NCBI GenBank assembly: GCA_003602665.1
Contig: QQSG01000009.1
Span: forward strand, 1-5,571
Direction: 5' to 3'
DNA from: Candidatus Poseidoniales archaeon
GTDB lineage: Archaea > Thermoplasmatota > Poseidoniia > Poseidoniales > Poseidoniaceae
DNA: 5,571 nt
Shown here one piece after another: positions 1 through 5,571 of this stretch. The position numbers and the translations under genes are program-made. Under the pieces are notes generated by a model. It ran no database searches, was not told the DNA's origin, and worked only from the letters and a program-made list of their open reading frames with translations. The number at the start of each line of letters is the position of its first letter. Positions within the stretch are counted from its first letter, which is position 1.

Positions 1-21
1 TACCGTTCAATGGGAAACGAT

Positions 22-981
22 TCAATTCGTAAAATCACTAAGGAAATTCCACATTAAGCGATACGTGGCAGTCCCATCGACTTGATTGGGCCAGGTGTGC
101 TCTTGAGCCTCCATGCCATAATGCTCAACACGCGCATCTGCATTACATTCACTATGGACAATGTGTTCTACTTCATCACCATTAAACAAATGAGCGTGAG
201 TATTGTCACTTTGACAATCGAGTTTTTGAGCCCAATAATCGATCATTCCAGGTACGTTACTCATCGTTCCAACACCTTCCATTTCACCGTCTTTCCAATC
301 CCAATCTTCGTCATAATCAATGATGTAATCCAATTTGCCATGAATATGCAAAACTGACATACTTCCGGTCATATCACAGGTTTCAGGACTGACAGGCATG
401 GTTCCAGCGAAGGAGGCAACTGCTGCAAACGTGTCACTTAATTGGCAGGCAATCTCATAGGTAAACATCGATCCTAATGAATAACCAATGGCGTAAAGTC
501 TGTCTTCATCGACACAATAGGCTTTAGATAATTCATCGACAATCGATTCTGAAAAGTCATTGTCGTCTCTAGAAGTTGCTGCCGTATTGAGGAACCAGTC
601 ACCTTCAGCAAGCGTTCTTTCCTCTTCAGCAATTGGATAGACCATGATGAATTTCTCGATCTCGCCTAGTTGATCGAATTGGCTCTGTTGGGGAAAGTCT
701 TCTTCAGCATCACCGCCACCGTGAAACGCTATGATGATGGCCAATTTCGTTCCAGCATCTGAACTTGGAACTGATAATCGGAACATCCTCTCCTCTCCGT
801 TAACCAATATCGATGTCATCGATTGAGTCATTGATTCTGAGGGTTCTTGACAGGGATTCTGGGACTCAACCAACGTTTCACCTTTGAATTCATAATCTTC
901 ACTTGGTGAACTTGTACAGCCTGAAAGAGGTAATGCGAGAAGTATTAAAATCCAAAAAATTGTTTGTTTTCGATTTGCCAT
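22..981 (-). CDS. Secreted lipoprotein esterase, PHB depolymerase/LpqC-like alpha/beta hydrolase
   Basis: A 319-residue protein with a type II signal peptide: basic MANRK start, hydrophobic core at residues 8-19 and lipobox LSGC with the lipidated Cys at 22. It is therefore expected to be anchored outside the cytoplasmic membrane. The rest is an alpha/beta hydrolase of the esterase/PHB-depolymerase family: oxyanion-hole HGGGD (87-91), nucleophile elbow GYSLG (Ser168), HGKLD (acid candidate Asp218) and EHTWP (His295), in the family's order and spacing. Many relatives have a GxSNG elbow; here Asn is replaced by Leu. Six further Cys (44, 156, 179, 202, 256, 279) could form disulfides, as expected for an exported enzyme. 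Residues 219-240 form an acidic, Trp-rich stretch. Family members cleave ester bonds in polyhydroxyalkanoates, feruloyl or acetyl esters; the substrate cannot be read from sequence. ATG start is supported by AAAGGTGA six bases upstream. Stop is TGA. Function class is firm, substrate unknown. Confidence 0.88.
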   Translation of the reverse strand: MANRKQTIFWILILLALPLSGCTSSPSEDYEFKGETLVESQNPCQEPSESMTQSMTSILVNGEERMFRLSVPSSDAGTKLAIIIAFHGGGDAEEDFPQQSQFDQLGEIEKFIMVYPIAEEERTLAEGDWFLNTAATSRDDNDFSESIVDELSKAYCVDEDRLYAIGYSLGSMFTYEIACQLSDTFAAVASFAGTMPVSPETCDMTGSMSVLHIHGKLDYIIDYDEDWDWKDGEMEGVGTMSNVPGMIDYWAQKLDCQSDNTHAHLFNGDEVEHIVHSECNADARVEHYGMEAQEHTWPNQVDGTATYRLMWNFLSDFTN

Positions 982-1036
982 ACATGTTCACCTTTGAATT
1001 ATGTTTTCCGATACTCGATGAAGATTTAAAATAAAT
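982..1036 (-). promoter_or_regulatory. Candidate promoter and ribosome binding site of the esterase gene
   Basis: The minus strand reads AAAGGTGA at 995-988, a good match to the anti-Shine-Dalgarno complement, six bases before the ATG at 981. Further upstream is a TATA-like block ATTTATTTTAAAT (1036-1024). If it is an archaeal TATA box, transcription would start about 26 bases downstream, near 1004, giving a leader of about 23 bases that includes the ribosome binding site. The ribosome site is well supported; the TATA box is inferred from composition and spacing only. Confidence 0.5.
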
Positions 1037-1044
1037 GGAAGAAC

Positions 1045-1050
1045 AAAAAA
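1045..1050 (-). terminator. T-run, possible terminator of the GTPase gene
   Basis: On the minus strand six consecutive T (1050-1045), followed by the T-rich GTTCTTCC, lie about 40 bases past the TAA stop of the GTPase and before the esterase promoter block. No convincing stem precedes it. Archaeal termination can occur on T-runs without a hairpin, so the position is suitable, but a six-base run also arises by chance. Confidence 0.3.
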
Positions 1051-1087
1051 CAGGTCTCAATGCATCATCGACGCTCTCGGTATTGCC

Positions 1088-2374
1088 TTATGCCTCAGCC
1101 GATAGTTCTGGTTCTTCTTCAGGCTCTACAGGGACTGTAGGGAATGGGTTCGATTGTTCACTCCATGAATCCAGGTCAGGGTTGTCTGATCCGTCATCAT
1201 AGAGACACTTATCGAGTTCAGCGCGAATAGAATCTTCATCCATATCTTGGCCAATGAAAACAAGAGTTTGCTTACGGTCACCGTAAGCAGGGTCCCAATC
1301 GGGTTGCATATCAGGACGCTGATCTTCTGGCAAATCCTGAAGCTGATCACCTGCAGCAGCCCACCAAAGACCTACGATGGAAACATTACTCACACCGCCT
1401 GCTTGAGCCCATTGATATGCATAGCGATGGTTCGCAGAAATCCAAAAGAATCCTTTCGAACGAAGGATACCTTCCCACTTTTCTTTACTTGTAACAAACT
1501 CGTACAATTTCTCAGCATCGAAGGGTTTAGACGTCCGGTATGTGAAGGTAGAAATGCCATATTCTTCTGTTTCAGGCGTATGTTCGCCTTGCAATTCTCG
1601 TATCCATCCAGCAGAAGTCTCTGCTTTTTGATAGTCAAACAAGTTGGTGTTCAACACTCGATTGAGAGGGACCTTACTGTGAGAAGTTGGGATGATTTCA
1701 GCGCCTGGATTCAATGCCGTGATGATGGCTTGAACGCGTTGAGCTTGTTCATCATCAACCAAATCTAATTTGTTCAAAACGATGACGTCAGCAAACTCAA
1801 TTTGATCGATAAGGAGATCGGTTACAGTTCGCGTATCTTCTTCACCCATCGACTCTCCTCGTTCTTGCAACGCTTCAGCCTCTTGGTAATCCTTGAGGAA
1901 ATTGGCAGCATCAACGACAGTGACCATTGTGTCAAGTCGAGATACTTGGCTTAAACTCACACCTTCTTCATCTTCGAATGTGAAGGTCTGTGCGACCGGT
2001 ATTGGTTCTGAGATTCCAGTCGATTCGATCAAGAGATAGTCAAAGCGACCTTCCTTTGCAAGCCTTGAAACTTCTTCGAGTAGATCATCTCGAAGCGTAC
2101 AGCAGATGCAACCATTCGACATTTCAACTAATTTTTCTTCGGTTCTGCTGAGTTCTGCTCCACCGCGTTCAACAAGTTCTACGTCGATGTTAACATCGCT
2201 CATGTCGTTGACGATAACCGCTACACGGCGGCCTTCACGATTGTTCAAAACCTGATTAAGGAGAGTTGTTTTTCCTGCTCCTAAAAATCCAGAGAGGACA
2301 GTAACTGGAAGACGTTCTGAAGGCATAATTTCGGCTGTACTCATAGGTTGCACCTGCTGATTAAAGCCCAACAT
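1088..2374 (-). CDS. G3E-family GTPase, CobW/ZagA/ZigA-type putative zinc metallochaperone
   Basis: A cytoplasmic GTPase, 428 residues from the first ATG. N-terminal domain: Walker A GFLGAGKTT (29-37), metal-binding GCICC (88-92), ESTGISEP switch region (117-124) and base-specificity NKLD (201-204). C-terminal CobW_C domain (about 274-394) includes GILRSKGFFW (302-311), QAGG (324-327), GDRKQTLVFIG (365-375) and a late PFP (410-412). These C-terminal signatures place it in the COG0523 branch of B. subtilis ZagA/YciC and Acinetobacter ZigA, which use GTP to deliver zinc to target enzymes under zinc shortage, rather than the cobalamin-synthesis CobW or nitrile-hydratase branches. There is no His-rich metal-storage stretch; instead the protein ends in an acidic tail (416-428). 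Start: the first ATG has AGGAGG only one base upstream, too close to use; ATG 2344 (residue 11) has AGGTG six bases upstream and gives a length nearer to relatives. The coordinates show the longest frame; I prefer 2344. Family call is very firm, metal and clients are inferred. Confidence 0.93.
   Translation of the reverse strand: MLGFNQQVQPMSTAEIMPSERLPVTVLSGFLGAGKTTLLNQVLNNREGRRVAVIVNDMSDVNIDVELVERGGAELSRTEEKLVEMSNGCICCTLRDDLLEEVSRLAKEGRFDYLLIESTGISEPIPVAQTFTFEDEEGVSLSQVSRLDTMVTVVDAANFLKDYQEAEALQERGESMGEEDTRTVTDLLIDQIEFADVIVLNKLDLVDDEQAQRVQAIITALNPGAEIIPTSHSKVPLNRVLNTNLFDYQKAETSAGWIRELQGEHTPETEEYGISTFTYRTSKPFDAEKLYEFVTSKEKWEGILRSKGFFWISANHRYAYQWAQAGGVSNVSIVGLWWAAAGDQLQDLPEDQRPDMQPDWDPAYGDRKQTLVFIGQDMDEDSIRAELDKCLYDDGSDNPDLDSWSEQSNPFPTVPVEPEEEPELSAEA
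2351..2355 (-). promoter_or_regulatory. Ribosome binding site supporting the internal GTPase start at 2344
   Basis: AGGTG on the minus strand (2355-2351) lies six bases before the ATG at 2344, the same motif core and spacing as GGTGA before the esterase ATG. The competing AGGAGG (2381-2376) is separated from the first ATG (2374) by a single base. This decides, though does not prove, in favour of translation from 2344. Confidence 0.45.
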
Positions 2375-2394
2375 GCCTCCTATTAATACGTTTT

Positions 2395-2420
2395 CTATAA
2401 TTTGTAATAATTAATTATTT
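2395..2420 (-). promoter_or_regulatory. A+T-rich promoter of the GTPase gene with a 14-base palindrome
   Basis: Two elements are visible. AAATTATAG (minus strand, 2403-2395) is TATA-like and centred about 25 bases before position 2374; an archaeal transcript would then begin near 2373, leaving a leader of about 29 bases to the ATG at 2344. Just upstream, 2406-2419 is a perfect palindrome AATAATTAATTATT made only of A and T. It could be an operator next to the TATA box, for example for a metal-responsive repressor, since many bacterial ZagA/ZigA-type genes are zinc-regulated. A palindrome of A/T in so A+T-rich a tract can also be chance. Confidence 0.45.
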
Positions 2421-2484
2421 TCTATTCCGTATTATCAGAATCATACATGGATTTTACAGTAATGAACTACATCTGGAAGAAATC

Positions 2485-2498
2485 GACTGTTTCCAGTC
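2485..2498 (-). terminator. GNRA-loop hairpin directly after the cytochrome stop codon
   Basis: The minus strand reads TAA (stop) then GACTG-GAAA-CAGTC and GATTTCTTCC. The arms pair perfectly over 5 bases and the loop GAAA is a stable GNRA tetraloop. A short T-containing tract follows, so it may act as a terminator or a 3'-end stabiliser. The stem is short and there is no long T-run, so this is a moderate call. Confidence 0.4.
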
Positions 2499-3095
2499 TT
2501 ACTTGTTTCTTGAACTAAAGAATCCTTCCACCTTATCGTAGATTTGTTCTTCAATCGATGCGATTTTCTTCACCAATTCGTTTTCAGATGGTTTGTCCTC
2601 TTTCAGTATAGGAACCATGGAAGACCAAACGCCTTCACCTTTGACTCGAGAATAAATCGCTGCTGCAATGTGCGTAGCGATCAGGACATAACTCGCTGTT
2701 GCAGTAAACTCATGGATACCAAGTGCAGCTCCCATCAATAATCCATCCTCGTTTTGGTATCCGTTCGTATACAATGCGGCTATGATCAAGCCAGTGAGTG
2801 GAAGTAAGATGAAGACTGCATACATTGCTTTGTGGACTGAACGAGCGAAGTAATAGTGGACGATATGAACGGGTTCTCGAGCCCCCAAGAACGTCTTGAA
2901 ACGTCTCATGTAGGAATAGCGTAGAATGACAATAACAAGGAATAGAGTGGCAAATACAATCTCAAAAAGAAGGAGATTATTCTCCTCAAGTTCATCTAAC
3001 TCATTCACTTGTTTGAAAATACCATAGATGTAGAGGAGAATAAAACTCCAATGGATTGACCTTGCAAGCAAGGTATGTGACTTTTGCACGACCAA
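2499..3095 (-). CDS. Cytochrome b561-type four-helix membrane protein
   Basis: A 198-residue integral membrane protein resembling bacterial cytochrome b561 (CybB) and Ni/Fe-hydrogenase b subunits, which pass electrons between quinones and partner proteins through b haems. Four helices are visible: about 12-28, 41-60, 86-108 and 127-148. Signature positions: IHW (His15) in helix 1, an Arg after helix 2 (Arg59), AxSVHKxMY (His88) at helix 3, and His128 and His142, 14 residues apart, in helix 4 as in the family. The helix-2 His, normally 14 residues before that Arg, aligns with Glu45, so one haem may be lost or unusually ligated. A polar tail (163-198), rich in Lys and Glu and possibly helical, follows helix 4; E. 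coli CybB ends sooner. An in-frame stop at 3108-3110 leaves TTG 3095 or GTG 3089 as starts; no in-frame ATG precedes helix 1. TTG is favoured by GAGGG nine bases upstream. Redox partner is not evident from neighbours. Confidence 0.82.
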   Translation of the reverse strand: MVVQKSHTLLARSIHWSFILLYIYGIFKQVNELDELEENNLLLFEIVFATLFLVIVILRYSYMRRFKTFLGAREPVHIVHYYFARSVHKAMYAVFILLPLTGLIIAALYTNGYQNEDGLLMGAALGIHEFTATASYVLIATHIAAAIYSRVKGEGVWSSMVPILKEDKPSENELVKKIASIEEQIYDKVEGFFSSRNK

Positions 3096-3104
3096 GCGTC
3101 CATA

Positions 3105-3109
3105 CCCTC
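3105..3109 (-). promoter_or_regulatory. Ribosome binding site favouring the TTG start of the cytochrome
   Basis: GAGGG on the minus strand (3109-3105) is nine bases before TTG 3095 and fifteen before the alternative GTG 3089. Relative to the anti-Shine-Dalgarno register, the spacing to TTG is within a base of that seen for GGTGA at the esterase. Two nearby ATGs (3103 and 3111) are in other frames. Confidence 0.4.
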
Positions 3110-3130
3110 ATTGAAAAGGCTGATTCCTTC

Positions 3131-3145
3131 AGAAGTCAAACTTCT
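3131..3145 (-). terminator. Small inverted repeat between surface-protein and cytochrome genes
   Basis: The arms AGAAGT and ACTTCT (six pairs, three-base loop) lie about 27 bases after the TGA stop of the surface protein. A short T4 tract follows further down at the minus-strand CCTTTTC. It could form a weak hairpin. The 76-base gap has no convincing TATA-like block, so the cytochrome may be cotranscribed with the upstream gene despite this repeat. Confidence 0.2.
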
Positions 3146-3171
3146 TCAGATTGTCGAACCGTTGAGGAATC

Positions 3172-5571
3172 TCATAGACGGTTGAAACTGCCATCCCCCA
3201 TCATCTGCCATTGAACGCCATCTGGCTGAATATAGATGGTTTGTCCAGTTGATTGATCGTACGTTCCACCTGGTGGAAGGCCCGTGTAATCAGCAACAGT
3301 CGTTGGTTGAGCTGGTGGCGGAGGAGCCGTTGTTACGCCAGCAGGAACTGCTAGTGCTGGTTGCATTTGCTGTACTGGTTGCTGAGGTTGAGTCTGCATC
3401 ATTGGTTGCTGTACTACTGGTTCATCGTTCCAAGCCTGTTGGCTGAAATCCTTGTCGGAAGATTCACTACGTCCGCGTAGGACAACAACTGCAATTCCAA
3501 CGATGATGCCGATGATGCCTATTGATGATCCAACGATGAGAGCAGTATTCGATTCTTTATCATCTCCTGAAGCAGTGGAGTCAGAAGATTCCTCATCGTC
3601 TTCAACATCCTCGCCGTTGTTGATTGCTATAGCAGTCTCTTCTGTTCCATCGTACTGGCTCGTATTACCTGATACAACCGCTGAAGCATCTGCAGCTACA
3701 GCAGTACCGTCAAGGGTTGAAGATTCGGTTACGAAGGCAACAGATGCTGTGTGCGTAACTCCACCATCAAGAGCGATCACATTGAGATTGACTGTGTATT
3801 CATTTCGATCGATTGTATCGTCAACTGTGAAGACCACTGTGAATGGTAAATCTCCGTCAGTAGTCATGACTCCCCATTCAATAACTGCTGAATCAAGCAA
3901 TGCCTGGTTGTACGGTTCGATGAACACATCGAGTGCACCGCCCAAAGCAAGATCAAGTCCATTGTGAGCATTGATGACGCCACTTACTGACATTGCGCCG
4001 TTGACAATGATTTGTTCACGGTCTTCAATATCCAATGAGAATTCTGGAAGTGATGTTAAGGTGAATGTAATCTCGTCTGAATGAACTGTGCTTCCAGCCG
4101 TTCCTGTGACGATTACGGTATAATCGCCTGCCGAAAGGTTTGCTGGGATGGTCAATGTCAAGATGGACATAAACGGTGTAGATCCGCTTGCAAAGTCAAG
4201 TTGTGCCGTAACACCATCTGGCACTGTTACGCTCACAGAAACATCTGCCCCAAATCCATTGACTGGTTCGAGGAAAATTGGAGTTGGAATAACCCAAGGA
4301 ACGCCTTGAGGAAGAACAATCCACGGATCCATCGTTACAAGTTCGAAATCAGGATCATTCTCAACCGTGAATGAAACGGTTACGGAGCGCTCAGCCCCCG
4401 CATTTGTTCCTGTAACTGTCAGGGTGTATTCTCCGCTGGAGAGGTTCATTGTATCGACAACAACAGCTCCAACTTCGTCAATGGTCAATTGCGACGGTTC
4501 GACAAAGACTGGTGCGCCTGCAGTGCTCAGACTTCCGCTCATATCAACTGTTGAATCGAATTCATTGAAACCGACAACATTGACCCAAACAGCGAACGGG
4601 AGCCCCATCTTGGCTACATCATCAGGAACACTTTGAAGCAACGTAAAGTCTGGTGTTGCCCAGTCATTATTTCCTTCACGGCCTGCAAAGACTTGGACTC
4701 CATGTGCTGTTACAGTGTCCATTCCAACAGTGAAGTCTTGAGTAGAGAGATGTCGATAATTCAATGGCAAAGCATCCGTTACTGGAATATCGAAAGAGAA
4801 CAGTTCACAGCCACCGACTTCAGTCGACATCGAAATCGAACCTGCTCCAACAGCAGCATCGCCCCAAACCGTTCCTTCAACGATAGGGAAATTGAATGCA
4901 TCCATTCCATTTGCAAAAATAAGATCTGAACGGAACACCGTCTTGTCACTGATGCCTCCACTCATGTCTGGAATGCAATCGAGTCCACCAATACCGCCGG
5001 TTCCACCGCCGTTACCGCTTCCATCACCGTTTCCAGATCCGTCTCCACCACCGTTTCCACCACCGTTTTGAGCATCGGAACAGCCCATCAGATCCACAGT
5101 CGCTCCAGCCAAAGTATCTGGACAGTAATCGTCGTCATCAATAACGCCATCACCATCACTATCGGCACTGGTGCCACCGTTTCCATCACCGTTTCCAGAT
5201 CCGTCATCGTCAATGCATCCATCACCATCAGCATCATTTTGAGCATTGGAGGCTTCATTTGGACAAGCATCGTTGGAGTCTGGGATTCCATCACCATCGG
5301 TATCGGAGCTTCCTCCATCGCCACCACCGCCGTTGTTTTGAGCGTCAGAGCAGCCCCAAGCATCGACTTCAACGCCTGAAGCAGTTTGTGGACAATCGTC
5401 CCAATCATCACTCACGCCATCGCAATCTTCGTCAGGATCACCCCCCTCATCAGTGCAACTTCGACCAGAGGTCTCGCTCATTGTACCGAATCCGCCACCG
5501 CTCATTTCGGTGCTTGTTGTGATTGTGACGTTTTCATGAACAAGGGATAGGTCAGCCTTTGCGTAACATGC
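3172..5571 (-). CDS. C-terminal part of a TSP3-repeat, Ig-like single-pass surface protein (5' partial)
   Basis: The frame stays open from the TGA stop to the window edge: 799 codons, 22 of them before the only usable in-window Met (5505). Numbering from that Met: three TSP3-like calcium-binding repeats (23-146) with DxDxDG and CPxT-GCSDAQ motifs, joined by Gly/Asn/Asp-rich linkers; an unrecognised region (177-330) with Cys177 and Cys233; Ig-like beta-sandwich stretches at about 331-382, 386-484 and 487-592, the middle one with the typical PANLSAGDYTVIVTGTA strand pair; an acidic Ser/Thr-rich stalk (598-652); one membrane helix (655-676) followed by RGR; a Pro/Gln-rich cytoplasmic tail (690-738); and a terminal module (742-777). 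The body is thus outside the cell and the tail inside. Adhesion, cell-surface structure or substrate binding are plausible roles, none shown. No catalytic motif is visible. The signal peptide must lie outside the window. Architecture resembles surface proteins I associate with Marine Group II archaea. Confidence 0.85.
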   Translation of the reverse strand, partial: ACYAKADLSLVHENVTITTSTEMSGGGFGTMSETSGRSCTDEGGDPDEDCDGVSDDWDDCPQTASGVEVDAWGCSDAQNNGGGGDGGSSDTDGDGIPDSNDACPNEASNAQNDADGDGCIDDDGSGNGDGNGGTSADSDGDGVIDDDDYCPDTLAGATVDLMGCSDAQNGGGNGGGDGSGNGDGSGNGGGTGGIGGLDCIPDMSGGISDKTVFRSDLIFANGMDAFNFPIVEGTVWGDAAVGAGSISMSTEVGGCELFSFDIPVTDALPLNYRHLSTQDFTVGMDTVTAHGVQVFAGREGNNDWATPDFTLLQSVPDDVAKMGLPFAVWVNVVGFNEFDSTVDMSGSLSTAGAPVFVEPSQLTIDEVGAVVVDTMNLSSGEYTLTVTGTNAGAERSVTVSFTVENDPDFELVTMDPWIVLPQGVPWVIPTPIFLEPVNGFGADVSVSVTVPDGVTAQLDFASGSTPFMSILTLTIPANLSAGDYTVIVTGTAGSTVHSDEITFTLTSLPEFSLDIEDREQIIVNGAMSVSGVINAHNGLDLALGGALDVFIEPYNQALLDSAVIEWGVMTTDGDLPFTVVFTVDDTIDRNEYTVNLNVIALDGGVTHTASVAFVTESSTLDGTAVAADASAVVSGNTSQYDGTEETAIAINNGEDVEDDEESSDSTASGDDKESNTALIVGSSIGIIGIIVGIAVVVLRGRSESSDKDFSQQAWNDEPVVQQPMMQTQPQQPVQQMQPALAVPAGVTTAPPPPAQPTTVADYTGLPPGGTYDQSTGQTIYIQPDGVQWQMMGDGSFNRL
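3175..3282 (-). other. Conserved-looking C-terminal cytoplasmic module of the surface protein
   Basis: The last 36 residues (742-777 from Met 5505) run GLPPGGTYD, then QTIYIQPDG, QWQMMGDGS and the end FNRL. After a low-complexity Pro/Gln linker they suddenly become Gly-, aromatic- and Asp-rich, with regularly spaced turns (PPGG, PDG, GDG), like a tiny folded beta unit. From memory, related endings occur on other single-pass surface proteins of Marine Group II archaea; this could not be checked here. Confidence 0.5.
3478..3543 (-). other. Transmembrane helix of the surface protein
   Basis: Residues 655-676 (from Met 5505) are an uninterrupted run of Ile, Val, Leu, Gly and Ala, preceded by an acidic stretch and followed by RGR. 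The positive-inside pattern puts the large N-terminal part outside and the roughly 100-residue tail in the cytoplasm. Confidence 0.85.
5068..5439 (-). repeat. Three thrombospondin type 3-like calcium-binding repeats (coding)
   Basis: Repeat A is at 5338-5439, B at 5203-5304 and C at 5068-5163. A and C share the plan D-acidic-DG-x5-DxCPxT-x-GxxVDxxGCSDAQ; B is the variant with DACPNEASNAQNDADGDGC. Asp side chains in DxDxDG loops bind calcium in the family. Gly/Asn/Asp-rich linkers separate the repeats and a longer one (4984-5067) follows C. The linkers' similar codons create DNA-level repeats: a 25-base identity between 5019-5043 and 5181-5205, and TTTTGAGC at three linker joints (from 5066, 5236 and 5336). 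Confidence 0.85.

Noticed and set aside
1247..1768. 173-codon open frame on the plus strand
   Set aside because: It lies opposite the strongly conserved GTPase; its product is Cys/Phe/Ile-rich without family features. It is a shadow frame.
22..3095. The esterase, GTPase and cytochrome as one tight operon or defence-type cassette
   Set aside because: Gaps of 106 and 124 bases contain their own promoter-like and terminator-like elements, and the three functions do not form a known or evident pathway.
3452..3967. 171-codon plus-strand frame rich in Ser/Thr
   Set aside because: It is antisense to the Ig-like, stalk and membrane regions of the surface protein; the Ser/Thr bias simply reflects the complement of that coding sequence.
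4984..5350. Short repeated DNA units that could suggest a CRISPR array or satellite
   Set aside because: Unit spacing is irregular, no constant repeat with unique spacers exists, and the frame codes continuously for TSP3 repeats and linkers.
5068..5379. Overlapping frames on both strands across the TSP3 region, with Ile/Thr- or Met-rich products
   Set aside because: They arise from the periodic GAT/GGN codons of the repeats read in other frames; the TSP3 frame has clear motifs.
5505..5505. ATG 5505 as the start of the surface protein
   Set aside because: The frame is open further upstream, there is no ribosome binding site, and no signal peptide follows the ATG.

Overview
The window holds four protein genes, all on the minus strand. 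In the direction of transcription (right to left) they are: the C-terminal part of a very large-looking secreted or surface protein with thrombospondin type 3 (TSP3) calcium-binding repeats (3172-5571, running off the right edge); a four-helix cytochrome b561-type membrane protein (2499-3095); a G3E-family GTPase of the CobW/ZagA/ZigA zinc-chaperone type (1088-2374, probably starting at 2344); and an extracytoplasmic lipoprotein esterase of the poly(3-hydroxybutyrate) depolymerase/LpqC type (22-981). No RNA gene, mobile element, CRISPR array or origin is visible.

The most likely host is a marine planktonic euryarchaeon of the Poseidoniales (Marine Group II) type. This is inference from gene style. 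The large protein has TSP3 repeats, stacked Ig-like beta-sandwich domains, an acidic stalk, one C-terminal membrane helix, a Pro/Gln-rich cytoplasmic tail and a short terminal Gly/Trp/Asp-rich module, an architecture I associate with that group. Moderate G+C, TATA-like A+T tracts about 25 bases before the inferred transcript starts, and acidic proteins fit. The GTPase reads almost like a bacterial family member, and the lipobox on the esterase would also fit a bacterium, so a bacterial host is not excluded.

Gaps between genes are 76, 124 and 106 bases, too long for translational coupling. The 124- and 106-base gaps each carry an A+T-rich promoter-like block plus a terminator-like element, so the GTPase and the esterase probably have their own promoters. 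The 76-base gap has no convincing promoter, so the cytochrome may be read through from the surface-protein gene. No shared pathway joins the four: envelope or surface function links three of them, while the GTPase is cytoplasmic metal homeostasis.

Points most worth a second look: the surface-protein frame is open to the window edge, so its ATG at 5505 is probably internal; the cytochrome appears to have Glu in place of the helix-2 haem-ligand His; a perfect 14-base A/T palindrome sits in the GTPase promoter; and the GTPase start is better placed 10 codons downstream of the first ATG. I found no convincing new multi-gene system.
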